DNA from: Nakazawaea peltata
Lineage: Eukaryota; Ascomycota; Pichiomycetes; Alaninales; Pachysolenaceae
Assembly (NCBI GenBank): GCA_001599355.1
Contig: BCGQ01000002.1
Location: 1,191,554 to 1,255,553, forward strand
Direction: 5' to 3'
Length of the DNA: 64,000 nt
Of this stretch, positions 10,785-21,018 are shown piece after piece. The stretch's first letter is position 1. Each line of letters opens with the position of its first letter. The notes beneath the pieces were generated by a model. That model did no database searches, was not told the origin of the DNA, and saw only the letters and a program-made list of their open reading frames with translations. The translations under genes were made by a program, and so were the position numbers.

Positions 10785-11486
10785 TGCGACGAATTGATTG
10801 ATAAATATAAAAATCGAACGAAATCCAGTGCTCTTTCCAGAAACTTTTCACCCACCGGATATCCTCCGCTTAAATACTGCAAGCTGTCGGCACAGAGCTT
10901 ATCGATCCGATTACCAGATTAGGTAAGATCCGACACACAACGTTCTGCTTTTCCGCTCATAGCTTATTTCCTAATCGGTGAGACAAATTAGCTTAATGAA
11001 TTCGTAATATGCTCAATTGTGGGGAGGGGGCACAGAGGAGTATTTTTAGCAGGATTGATCACAATCATATTGGATTTGATTTTGAAAACACGGGAATCAT
11101 ACAATGTTAGGAGTCCTAAAACAGTTCTTTGCTCTTATGAAGTTATAAGCCATTTCGTTAAACTACTGAGGGTTTAACCAGCAAATTCATCGGTATAATT
11201 AAATTTTAGATTTCATTTTGTTTGTAGTAAAAAAAGTCATAAAATATGCTATATAATAGTTAATGTTTAGTTTGATGAGATTATACTTGTGAGTGTAAGA
11301 GTTAAAATTCCATACTATACATTATCAAAATGATAAATATTGAGCAAATATATAAACTGAAAAACTCTAACGAAAATCACCCAACTGAGCAATTTATCAC
11401 ATCATAACACCAAAATGAGCGTCGAATATTGAAAGGTGGAGACTCGATGGGACTATCCATAGAGAAGTAAGAGATCAGTGAATGGA
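10785..11486. other. Divergent intergenic region
   Basis: This is 702 bp of AT-rich sequence between the RidA gene and the next divergent gene, with poly-purine runs. It has no open frame of note and no recognised element beyond generic promoter composition. Confidence 0.5.
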
Positions 11487-12809
11487 ATGTTGGGTCATTT
11501 AGGAGTCCTGAGTAGACGAATATCGGCCAGAGTACCATATTTAGTGTCAAATGTCAGATTTCTGGAGAGTTTGGGCACACCAGCCCTAACCTCTGTAAGG
11601 AATCTCAGTGACAAAAGTAGCGCCGATGGAGTGGAGTCGGAGACTGAGTTTGTAGAAGATGAAGACAAGTATGTTAGTTCACAACTGATTTTCAATGAGT
11701 TGGTACTGCATCCACGTAAACAGTTGGATCCTAGTAGACAGAAGATCCATGAAGCGGATTTCGAGTTGCCTGATGATTTGCAAGATATCAAGGGAGAGCT
11801 CCGGAAGTACCAGATGCTTGACCCTTCACAAAGGCGTCAGATCTCGCTGTCAGGATATGATCCTACTGAGCATACGTTGATGAGGTTGTTATTTGGAGGT
11901 GCTGTAAGTGAGGCTCTGAAAGAGATGAGGAAATTCGAGACGACGATCCGTGAACAGACTGAGGGTCAACAAGAGAACACTTTGGAAACTCCAATAGTTG
12001 AGACTAATGTGCTCAAACTCTTCCGTAAGGATTCTCTTCTTATACATTCAGATTTCTTGAGATTGTACCCCCGTGAACAATATAACCGTCGATTTGATAT
12101 TGGGGATGAGCCTTTAGAGTTTGAAACATGCACCGGAAGATATCCGGACACTTTAGCGCCTACAGGATTTGTGTATTTGGTGTTCAAGAACACTCATCAG
12201 CTGAGTTGTTACTATTTAGAGACCCAGGACAAGCAATTGAATGGTCAATACTTGAATTTGGAGCCTGTGGAAGAAGAGACTTTGGGAGATGAGTTGTCGT
12301 TTATTAAATCTCCTCGTATACTGGATATTCTGTGGCCTGCCTATCTTGAAATTGACCAATATGAAATAGGGGAGAAGGGAATTGGATCTAGTCTAGCCAA
12401 GTATCTCAAAAGTGCTGATAGTGGGTTGAAATCGCAGCTGAAACCATCCGAAGGTGCTAGAATTCCTCCTCATACACCTTTAACTGTAGATGTAACTACT
12501 TCTGCTCAGAACACAAGTAGAACATTCCAACGTTCACAACTGTGTATTGTGTCTCGTCTTCCCACATTTGTAACTAGAGAAGAACTAGAAGAGGTTTTAT
12601 GGGATTTTGATCTCTTTGATTTACCAGAGCAGAGTATTCAGATGCTCGAAAGTACGAATAAAACCGATAAGAGTAAAGGTACGGGAAGTGGTAGATGGTT
12701 GGTGGTGTTTGGTAGTCAAAAGGACAGGGATAGATGTGTAAGACAGTTTAATCATAGGAATTGGTATGATTCTGTGGATATGCCAATGATTAGTGTGGAG
12801 CTGTATTGA
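11487..12809 (+). CDS. Unrecognised protein, probable mitochondrial, RRM-like C-terminus
   Basis: I do not recognise this 440-residue protein. The N-terminus read from the ATG at 11487 (MLGHLGVASRRISARVPYLV with CTG as Ala) is basic, free of acidic residues and can form an amphipathic helix, as in a mitochondrial presequence. The frame extends three codons upstream to a GTG, which is not a likely start. The middle is charged and helical. The last 90 residues resemble one RRM: a strand CIVSRLPTFVTREELEEVLW, then GRWLVVFGSQKDRDRCVRQF. This would suit a mitochondrial RNA-binding factor such as the Pet54 type, but the resemblance is weak. It has no paralogue in the window. Confidence 0.6.
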   Translation: MLGHLGVLSRRISARVPYLVSNVRFLESLGTPALTSVRNLSDKSSADGVESETEFVEDEDKYVSSQLIFNELVLHPRKQLDPSRQKIHEADFELPDDLQDIKGELRKYQMLDPSQRRQISLSGYDPTEHTLMRLLFGGAVSEALKEMRKFETTIREQTEGQQENTLETPIVETNVLKLFRKDSLLIHSDFLRLYPREQYNRRFDIGDEPLEFETCTGRYPDTLAPTGFVYLVFKNTHQLSCYYLETQDKQLNGQYLNLEPVEEETLGDELSFIKSPRILDILWPAYLEIDQYEIGEKGIGSSLAKYLKSADSGLKSQLKPSEGARIPPHTPLTVDVTTSAQNTSRTFQRSQLCIVSRLPTFVTREELEEVLWDFDLFDLPEQSIQMLESTNKTDKSKGTGSGRWLVVFGSQKDRDRCVRQFNHRNWYDSVDMPMISVELY

Positions 12810-12849
12810 TGTATATAGGAATGAGAGGATAGATATGGACGTATATGTA

Positions 12850-13470
12850 GGGAGTATATGTAGGGAGTAGATAGTGGGGAGTAGATAGTGGGGAGTAGAT
12901 AGTGGGGAGTAGATAGTGGGGAGTAGATAGTGGGGAGTAGATAGTGGGGAGTAGATANNNNNNNNNNNNNNNNNNNNNNNNNNNNNNNNNNNNNNNNNNN
13001 NNNNNNNNNNNNNNNNNNNNNNNNNNNNNNNNNNNNNNNNNNNNNNNNNNNNNNNNNNNNNNNNNNNNNNNNNNNNNNNNNNNNNNNNNNNNNNNNNNNN
13101 NNNNNNNNNNNNNNNNNNNNNNNNNNNNNNNNNNNNNNNNNNNNNNNNNNNNNNNNNNNNNNNNNNNNNNNNNNNNNNNNNNNNNNNNNNNNNNNNNNNN
13201 NNNNNNNNNNNNNNNNNNNNNNNNNNNNNNNNNNNNNNNNNNNNNNNNNNNNNNNNNNNNNNNNNNNNNNNNNNNNNNNNNNNNNNNNNNNNNNNNNNNN
13301 NNNNNNNNNNNNGGGAGTAGATAGTGGGGAGTAGATAGTGGGGAGTAGATAGTGGGGAGTAGATAGTGGGGAGTAGATAGTGGGGAGTAGATAGTGGGGA
13401 GTAGATAGTGGGGAGTATAGGGTAGAGGGTAGATAGTGGGGAGTATAGGGTAGAGGGTAGATAGTACAGA
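12850..13470. repeat. 14-bp minisatellite GTAGATAGTGGGGA with internal assembly gap
   Basis: Perfect 14-bp units run from 12867 (six full copies) into the gap, and seven more follow it from 13317. The flanks carry diverged copies (TATATGTAGGGA to the left; GTATAGGGTAGAGG alternating with the normal unit to the right, making a 28-bp higher-order unit). Because 14 is not a multiple of 3, every frame reads the same 14-residue peptide repeat, which creates long spurious minus-strand frames. The array lies just 3' of the preceding gene. Confidence 0.95.
12958..13312. other. Assembly gap (355 N) inside minisatellite
   Basis: This is a run of N with the same 14-bp repeat on both sides. The true array length is unknown, and the gap is almost surely unresolved repeat. 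Confidence 0.98.
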
Positions 13471-13847
13471 GCACAGAGTACACCAGATCACATCTGCTAT
13501 TTTATTATCAAAAATTAATTAACCCCCAAAAATAGTCTGTAATATTTGGTCTTCGTTTTGTAGTTGACGCCCCTTTTATGGTCTGCTAACTGCGGAGCTT
13601 TACTGGAGTGCCATAGTAGTGTGCGCTACTGGCCTGCGCTTCTGGCCTCTTCCCCACTTTTCTCATATTTTGCTCACCCTTCACTGCTCTGCCTCCCCTC
13701 ACAAAAAACTTTTTCCCTCCCATCTCTCGACCGCTAAATACGAACAAAAAAAGCGCGGCGATTTCGCTCACTCGGGGAGCCCTTCATTAACACACTTTAA
13801 AGAGAGGTTTCAATAAGAGGCAAGACACGTGAACCATCAATCGAGTC

Positions 13848-16528
13848 ATGGATTTTGATAATCTTTCGAGTAAGTTTGACCAGACAATGAATGAGGGATT
13901 TGAGATGCTCTGGGAGCCACCAATCCAATGGCGGTATTGAATCAGCGGTAAGCCATCCGGCGGAGAAGAGGGCGCTACGAGGGCGTAGCTGCCCGCCTCT
14001 AGCTATCCTATCTCCGGTGCCCTGTATCCGCCAACCAGCTGTACCGCCTCTAGCGACCCTGTCCAGCTATCTCCCCCCCCTCCAACTATCTCCCTCATGT
14101 CTCCCCCACCACCATACTAACACCTCCAGACGACGACGACTTTCACCCGTTACGAAACTCCTCCAATGGAGGTCCAGGCTCCGCCAATGGCAGTTCCACC
14201 GGTCTCAATGGCCTTAACGCTCTTAATACAAACTCGGCCTTCCAATTCTCATCCCTGCTGCTGCTGCTGATGGACGCCGAAGTTCTGAGTCTCATTTCCT
14301 CCCTCAGTGTTGGCAAGCTGCCCTCGGTTGTCTCACCAAATGCCGGTTTGGGCCAGGCACAGACTGCTTCTCTGTCGTATGCTGGAAGTGACAAGGCTGA
14401 TTCCGATGTCATTTCGAATCCATTTGCCTCTCTTGGTACTAAAGATGCTCTTTCTGCTATCAGTGCCCCATACATTTTGGGAAATTCTTCATCTCTGCAC
14501 CAACTGAGAAATTTATTCGGATCCCTGTCGATTCTGGGACATGTAATCACCCATCTGTCACCTTTTGGTGATACCACAGGCCAAGGAACCACTCATAATG
14601 GTCTCTCTACTGTCTCTGGAGTCTCTGGAAAGCTGACAACTTCCAATTTCTTGGACAAATTTGGCTCTGTCGCCGATAGAACTAGAGAATTAGAAGATGG
14701 AATCGGTTCTAGTCATCATCGTACGGGAAGTGCCACCTTTATCGGGTCTGCTTCTTCCCCTACTTCTATCCATGACGTTCCATTGGCTTCAGGTGCTACT
14801 CCTACTTCGGCAACAGCTTCAGCAGCCGTCGCCGGACCTGGTTCAGCTACTTCTTCAAGGCACATGTCTGTTTCTGACCGTATCGACAGTTACCAACAAG
14901 AACAAGAACGTCGTCTCTCTCTTTCTTCGGAAGTTATCGGCTCTGACAGCAACCTTGAGTCTCAACTGTCCGACCTGCAACTGATCCACCTGCAACCACC
15001 TCATCTGCTGCACCATAACATCTGGAATCCTGCTTCTGCTCACGTTTTCCAACCCCAATTTTCCAATGGTCCTTGGTATCCGACTTTCCAGTATCCTCCA
15101 CAGATGCCACCACCACCTCAACAGCAACAACAGTTCTTCAATAGAGGTGCCTCTGTAGTTCCTCAACCTGGCATGGGCTCAGTACAACCGTTTATTCCTT
15201 ATGGAATGTTCCCAGCAGCTCCATTCCCAGGAGGAGTCAGCCCTGTAGGTATTGGAATGGCCAGAGCATCTGAAGGAGGTACATCTCCATCGGCTACTGG
15301 TGCTTCTCCTACGGCAAATCTGGCAGCAACTGCTACTACACCAGCTTCTGTAGCTACTGGTGCAAATGGATCTGGTTCTACACCACCAAATGGACAATCA
15401 GCATCACCGGCTGCTCCTTCAGGGCAACCAGCAACAGGTTCCAGTCGTCGTTTCATCCAAAGATCTCCTCTTTTAGAAGATTTTAGATCAAATCCGTCCA
15501 GAGATTACACTCTTTCGTCGATTTTCGGCCATGGAATCGAGTTCTCCAAAGACCAACATGGGTCCCGTTTCATCCAGCTGCAACTTCTGAAGTCTTCTGA
15601 AGAAGAGAAGGAGGTGATGTTTAATGAGATCCGTGATTGTCTGTATGAGTTAATGAGCGATGTGTTTGGTAACTATGTGATCCAAAAGTACTTTGAGTTC
15701 GGTAGTCCAACTCATAGAGAAGTGTTATTAGATCTGATGGAAGGTAAAGTCAGAGAATTGTCCTTACAAATGTATGGATGTAGAGTAGTTCAAAGACTGA
15801 TTGAGTATGTGGAAGTTGATGAAAGAGTCAAATTGGTGAAGGAACTTGATATTCCTGGCGCCGGAACCGGTACTGGATCCACAATAATGCAACTTTGTAA
15901 AGATCTGAACGGAAATCATGTTGTCCAGAAACTGATAGAACTTCTCCCGTCTCCAGATGTCCAATTCATCTTTGATTCGATTAAAGATCATATTTATCAT
16001 CTCTCTGTTAACTCATTCGGATGTCGTGTGATCCAAAAATTCCTCGAGTTTGGTCAGAAACTGCAATGTGAACTCATTATCAGTGTGCTCAAGAAATATG
16101 TCGATGTGTTGTTGGTAGATAAGTTTGGAAATTACGTCATCCAGTATATATTGACGAATAATTCGAACTGTGACACCCAGCTGATCATCAAGATCATCAA
16201 CCATACGATCATGACCGACTTCCCTAAATTGTCACTGAATAAATTCAGTTCGAATGTAGTTGAATCGTTTATTATTTCACTGCCTTTCGAGAAGCGTCTT
16301 GAGATCAAAAAACTGACTTTGGCCGATAAGAACTCGAAGCTTGTTCAGTTGATTAATGATCCTTATGGAAATTATGTGATCCAGAAGCTTGTGACGGTTG
16401 ATATCAATCGTAAAGATGAGACTACATTGGAGTTTGTTCTGCTGATCCGTGAATATCTCACAACGACTGGAAGTAGTAATAGTAAGCTGTCGATTGAGAA
16501 ATTGAGGAATATTATTAAGCTGATGTGA
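13848..16528 (+). CDS. PUF3: Pumilio-family mRNA-binding repressor Puf3, two exons
   Basis: This is a PUF protein that binds 3' UTRs, in yeast those of nuclear-encoded mitochondrial mRNAs. The coding sequence is 13848-13869 joined to 14130-16528, giving 806 residues. Exon 1 encodes only MDFDNLS plus one base; the joined frame reads on as NDDDFHPLRNSS and enters the long frame without a stop. Residues 60-66 (EVASLISSLS with CTG as Ala) match the start of S. cerevisiae Puf3. A long Ser/Gly/Pro/Gln-rich region (about 100-440) precedes eight PUF repeats (about 470-790). These include HGSRFIQ, FGNYVIQ, YGCRVVQ, NGNHVVQ, FGCRVIQ, FGNYVIQ, FSSNVVE and YGNYVIQ. The order of the RNA-reading triplets fits Puf3. 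Confidence 0.93.
13870..14129 (+). other. Intron of PUF3 (260 nt)
   Basis: The donor is GTAAGT at 13870, the branch point TACTAAC ends 11 bases before the acceptor, and the acceptor is CCAG ending at 14129. It is phase 1, and splicing keeps the frame (14132 to 14270 is a whole number of codons). The unspliced reading stops within 30 codons. Confidence 0.9.
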
Positions 16529-17331
16529 GGGATACTGATACCTGATATTGGGAATTATATATAGTTTGTGAATAGTTTGTTAATAGTATATGTTTATAGT
16601 ATATATTTATAGTGTACTGGTGGTAGGAGAAGGGGAAGGAGAAGAGAAGAGGGGTGGAAGGATAGGATGGGCAAGTGGTAGAGTCTAGAGTAGTAGGAGT
16701 CTTGAGTAGTAGGAGTATCAATTACTAGGAATATCCGTCTTGCTCATCCTATTCTTCAATTGGGGGTTAGGCATAGGTAGTGTACATTTTACTAATAATT
16801 CTTCCACTATGTAAAGCAAAGATAAAGAGCTGAGAGAAGGGGTAGTTAACTCAACGTACACAACTGATAAAGGAAAGATTGAAATTAAATATAGAGTCAG
16901 AAACAGCTGAAAAGATGAGACAAACCTCATCCTACCCACTTCACTCCCTCACCCACTTGTCCTACTAACTATCCCCCCCATCTACTCACCCAATCTACTC
17001 ACCGCTACTCACCCCCTTCAAAAGTCGTGTAAAAATACCCAATTATTACTCACTACTGCGCAGCTAATCGTCTGCTATTTCCCTCCAATTTCCCTCCACC
17101 CCCAAAACTCCCCCCAATCACCTCCAAAATTCGACAAATTTTTCCTTCAATTTCTCGCCTTTCAACTTTAAACGCGGCATTGAATTCAAAACCCAGTCGA
17201 ATCTACCGCTTTAATATCTTGAAAAGAGAACAGCACGTCTTATCAAATCAGTCCCATCACACTGACAAGTAACCCGCGCCCACTCATTTTCTCGATTTCT
17301 ACCCGCCACCGCCCCCGCTCTCAATCTGTGT
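16529..17331. other. Intergenic region upstream of ALA1
   Basis: This is 803 bp; the right half (about 16930-17330) is strongly pyrimidine-rich on the plus strand, as in yeast core promoters and leaders. A TACTAAC occurs at about 16964, but no good donor was found before it, so no leader intron is called. Confidence 0.5.
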
Positions 17332-20259
17332 ATGAATAGCATCTCATCGCTTTTGAGACGATCCATTTTGAAGACACGAAGCATAGAATCATACAGATAC
17401 GTATCCAGAATGACCGAACCGACTACTAAGTGGGACGCCACCACTGTCAGAAACACCTTCTTGGACTATTTCAAGCAAAAGGAGCACACTTTTGTTCCTT
17501 CTTCCTCCGTCATTCCTTACGATGACCCAACTTTATTGTTCGCCAACGCTGGTATGAACCAATATAAGCCTATTTTCCTTGGAACTGTCGAGCCAACCAG
17601 TGATTTCGCCACCTTGAAAAGAGCCGTCAACTCCCAAAAATGTATCAGAGCTGGTGGTAAGCATAACGATTTGGAAGATGTCGGTCGTGACTCTTACCAT
17701 CACACTTTCTTTGAGATGTTGGGTAATTGGTCCTTCGGTGACTACTTCAAGAAGGAACTGATCCAAATGTCTTGGGATTTGTTGACCGTAGTTTATGGTT
17801 TAGACCCTTCTAGATTGTACGTCACTTATTTCGGAGGTGATGAGCTGCTTAAATTGGAACCAGATTTGGAGCTGAAACAATTCTGGCTCGACGTTGGTGT
17901 TGCCGAAGATCATATCCTTCCTGGTTCCACCAAGGACAATTTCTGGGAAATGGGTGACCAAGGTCCTTGTGGTCCATGTTCCGAGATTCATTACGACAGA
18001 ATTGGTGGTAGAAATGCTGCTAGTTTAGTCAATGAAGATGATCCAGATGTGTTGGAGATTTGGAATAACGTGTTCATTCAATTCAATAGAGAGGCCGACG
18101 GTTCGTTGCGTTCTCTTCCAGCTAAGCATGTCGATACCGGTATGGGTTTCGAGAGATTGGTCTCCATTTTACAAGATGTTCGTAGTAATTATGACACCGA
18201 TGTTTTCCAACCTCTTTTCCAAAAGATTCAAGAGATCACCGGAGTTCGTCCATACGCTGGAAAATTCGGTAAGGATGATGTCGATGGTATTGACACTCTG
18301 TACCGTGTCCTTGCTGACCATGTCAGAACTTTGACTTTTGCTCTTGCCGATGGTGGTGTACCAAACAACGAAGGAAGAGGTTACGTTTTGCGTAGAATTT
18401 TACGTCGTGGTGCCCGTTACGTCCGTAAATACATGAACTATCCAATTGGATCGTTCTTCTCTCAATTGGCCCCAACTTTGATCGAGCAAGTCTCTGATAT
18501 CTTCCCAGAATTGGGTAAGAACCCAGATATTTTCGAGATCTTGAATGAGGAAGAGTTGTCTTTTGCTAAGACTTTGGACAGAGGTGAAAAGTTGTTCGAA
18601 CAATACCTGATCATCGCTTCTAAGAGCCCAGAACAAACTTTAGTAGGTAAAGACGTTTGGAGATTATATGACACTTACGGTTTCCCAGTTGATTTGACCC
18701 GTTTGATGGCCGAAGAAGCCGGTTTAAAGATCGACGAAGAAGGTTTCGAGAAACTGAGACTCGAATCTTTGGAAGCTTCTAAGGGTAAGGGATCTAAGAA
18801 GGCTGGAAAGCAATTGGTCAAGTTAGATGTTCATTCTTTGGGTCAATTAGAACAAGAATCCAAGCCAAAGACCGATGACCATTTCAAGTATGGTCTTGAA
18901 AATGTCAAGGCAAACATTGTTGCCATTTACAACGGTAAAGAATTCGTTAATGAGGTCAATGACAACGAGACTCAATATGGTATTCTCTTAGATAAGACTC
19001 CATTCTATGCTGAACAAGGTGGTCAAGAATATGATACCGGTAAAATTGTCATTGACGGATCTCTGGAGTTCAACGTTGAAAACGTCCAAGCTTACGGTGG
19101 TTACGTTTTACATACTGGTTACCTTGCCGAAGGTAAGTTATCTTGTGGTGACGAGGTCATTGCCAGTTACGATGAATTGAGAAGATGGCCAATCAGAAAC
19201 AACCACACTGGTACTCACGTTCTTAACCTTGCCTTAAGAGAAGTTTTGGGTGATGGTGTTGACCAAAGAGGTTCTTTAGTCAGTCTGGAGAAATTACGTT
19301 TCGATTTCTCCCATAAGAAGGCTATGACTTTGGAAGAAATTTCTAAGACTGAAAAGATTGCCAATGAACAAATCGCTTCTAACTTGACTGTCTACGCCAA
19401 AGAAATGCCATTGGATGTTGCTCGTGAGATCTTTGGTTTAAGAGCCGTTTTCGGTGAAACTTACCCAGATCCAGTCCGTGTAGTTTCCATTGGAGTTCCA
19501 GTTGAAGAATTGGCTTCTGACCCTCATAACAAGAAATGGCACGGTGTTTCCGTCGAGTTCTGTGGTGGTACTCATGTCATTAAGACTGGTGAAATCAAGG
19601 ACCTCATCATCATCGAAGAGTCCGGTATCGCCAAGGGTATCAGACGTGTTGTCGCCGTCACTGGAACCGATCTGCACGAAGTTCAACGTATTGCTCGTGA
19701 GTTCGACCTGAAATTGGACGAGCTTAGCAAGATGCCAAACGGATCCGAGAAGGAAAAACTGTTGAAACTGACCAACGTTGAGTTATTGAAATTATCCATC
19801 TCTGTCGTCTCCAAGGATGAATTGACCAAGAAGTTCGCCAAGATTGATAAACTGCTCAAGGACGAATTGAAGAAGATTCAAAAAGAGGAGCTGAAGCGTG
19901 TTGTCGATGCAGTCAAGGCTCACTTCGAGGCTAACAAAGAGCTGACTTACTTCGTAGGTCATGTTCCAATTGCTGCTAATGCCAAGGCTATCACCGAACT
20001 GATCAACTACATCAAGAAGGAGGATGCTACTAAGTCCATTTACTTGTTGACTGGTACTGAAGCTGATAAGAAGGTTGCCCATGGATGTTATATTGGATCT
20101 GAGGCCGTTTCTGCTGCTGATCTTGCTGCCGTTGCCAGCAAATCTGTTGGTGGTAAAGCTGGTGGTAAAGGTGCCATTGTTCAAGGTATGGGAACTGAAG
20201 TCTCTGGTATCGATGCTGCTATTGATGACATTTCTAAGTTGTTGGCCGAGAAGTTGTAA
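17332..20259 (+). CDS. ALA1: Alanyl-tRNA synthetase, cytosolic and mitochondrial forms from one gene
   Basis: This class II synthetase charges tRNA-Ala; in this lineage that includes the tRNA reading CUG. From the first ATG it has 975 residues. A second in-frame ATG at 17410 (codon 27) gives a 949-residue cytosolic form. The 26 extra residues ([18 protein letters not shown] and on) look like a mitochondrial presequence. The first ATG has T at -3 and the second has A, which suits leaky scanning. Catalytic core motifs include GMNQYKPIF and [28 protein letters not shown] is read with CTG at 18298 as Ala. The editing domain has [10 protein letters not shown] and the zinc-binding FCGGTHV, and a C-Ala domain ends the protein. 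Confidence 0.97.
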   Translation: MNSISSLLRRSILKTRSIESYRYVSRMTEPTTKWDATTVRNTFLDYFKQKEHTFVPSSSVIPYDDPTLLFANAGMNQYKPIFLGTVEPTSDFATLKRAVNSQKCIRAGGKHNDLEDVGRDSYHHTFFEMLGNWSFGDYFKKELIQMSWDLLTVVYGLDPSRLYVTYFGGDELLKLEPDLELKQFWLDVGVAEDHILPGSTKDNFWEMGDQGPCGPCSEIHYDRIGGRNAASLVNEDDPDVLEIWNNVFIQFNREADGSLRSLPAKHVDTGMGFERLVSILQDVRSNYDTDVFQPLFQKIQEITGVRPYAGKFGKDDVDGIDTLYRVLADHVRTLTFALADGGVPNNEGRGYVLRRILRRGARYVRKYMNYPIGSFFSQLAPTLIEQVSDIFPELGKNPDIFEILNEEELSFAKTLDRGEKLFEQYLIIASKSPEQTLVGKDVWRLYDTYGFPVDLTRLMAEEAGLKIDEEGFEKLRLESLEASKGKGSKKAGKQLVKLDVHSLGQLEQESKPKTDDHFKYGLENVKANIVAIYNGKEFVNEVNDNETQYGILLDKTPFYAEQGGQEYDTGKIVIDGSLEFNVENVQAYGGYVLHTGYLAEGKLSCGDEVIASYDELRRWPIRNNHTGTHVLNLALREVLGDGVDQRGSLVSLEKLRFDFSHKKAMTLEEISKTEKIANEQIASNLTVYAKEMPLDVAREIFGLRAVFGETYPDPVRVVSIGVPVEELASDPHNKKWHGVSVEFCGGTHVIKTGEIKDLIIIEESGIAKGIRRVVAVTGTDLHEVQRIAREFDLKLDELSKMPNGSEKEKLLKLTNVELLKLSISVVSKDELTKKFAKIDKLLKDELKKIQKEELKRVVDAVKAHFEANKELTYFVGHVPIAANAKAITELINYIKKEDATKSIYLLTGTEADKKVAHGCYIGSEAVSAADLAAVASKSVGGKAGGKGAIVQGMGTEVSGIDAAIDDISKLLAEKL

Positions 20260-20615
20260 CTATGACGTTATATAGATCGAATATAAGACTGAGTTAATAT
20301 ATGTTTTATAGTATGAGATAGTAGAGTTTGCTTTGATAATCCATCGGTTATTGGGATTAAGTGTCTCTTGGGGGGTTAGTTTGGTGTTATGATGTTCACT
20401 ATGAGAGAACGAGTATTAAAAATCACTTTATTTTGGTAGTTATGGTGGTGAAATTATCATAGTTTAGATTAATGAGGCAAGGAAGACCTTTCTAAGCTTT
20501 CAAGTACTTCGCCCCCACCCATCTACCCTGAACTATCCATCCCATTGTCATTCCTCTCTACTCATTCACATCCCCACATATGGTGTAAAATTCCACATAC
20601 TTTAGTTGGGATTTA

Positions 20616-20687
20616 GCTCTATTGGCCAAATGGTAAGGCATCGCACTCCTAATGCGAAGACTGTGAGTTCGAGTCTCATGTAGAGCG
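20616..20687 (+). tRNA. tRNA-Arg (anticodon CCU)
   Basis: This 72-nt cloverleaf has an acceptor stem GCTCTAT/GTAGAGC, a D arm GCC/GGC, an anticodon stem TCGCA/TGCGA with loop CTCCTAA (anticodon at 20648-20650), a T arm with loop TTCGAGT, and discriminator G. It reads AGG. No intron is present. A poly(T) Pol III terminator follows within about 35 bases. Confidence 0.95.
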
Positions 20688-20718
20688 AATTACTCAAAAA
20701 TTTAAAGTCTTCCCTAAT

Positions 20719-20727
20719 TTTTTTTTA
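20719..20727 (+). terminator. Pol III poly(T) terminator of tRNA-Arg
   Basis: A run of nine T lies about 32 bases after the tRNA 3' end and is the first T run long enough to stop Pol III. Confidence 0.7.
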
Positions 20728-21018
20728 GTTTCTCCGCGCACTACCCCACGACACGCAGAGGCGCGCCATGTCTCTTTTTTTTTTTTTTCGCTCTTGGCTT
20801 CCCTTGGGCGGAGAGTTTGGGCTCCTGAGGCTGGAGCTCCCTTTACGTTTTGCTTGGGGAGTTTGAGCTTACACTGACTGCAGAGAAGGAGGGCGGGGTA
20901 TCAGCAAACATCCTGCAAGTTTTAAAGAGTACACACAGTAGGTACAGATCCAGATCCAGATCCAGATCCAGATTGCGCATATTAACTGCACTCACGGCAC
21001 CGTACTCAGCACCAGGGA

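Larger units (their letters stand above)
20260..21018. other. Intergenic region with tRNA-Arg and hexamer repeat
   Basis: Besides the tRNA gene, it holds a 15-base poly(T) at about 20774 and a GGGCGGAG motif at about 20808. About five tandem AGATCC hexamers lie near 20945-20970, just before the mannosyltransferase start. No other gene is seen. Confidence 0.6.

Noticed and set aside
12850-13470. CRISPR-like appearance of the repeat array
   Set aside because: Units are directly adjacent without spacers, and the genome is eukaryotic; it is a minisatellite.
12752-13491. Long minus-strand frames reading STPHYLLPTIYSPL repeats
   Set aside because: They are the 14-bp satellite read through a run of N, not a protein.
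16960-17065. TACTAAC followed by GCGCAG as a leader intron of ALA1
   Set aside because: The branch-to-acceptor distance is near 90 nt and no donor with GTAAGT or GTATGT was found upstream.
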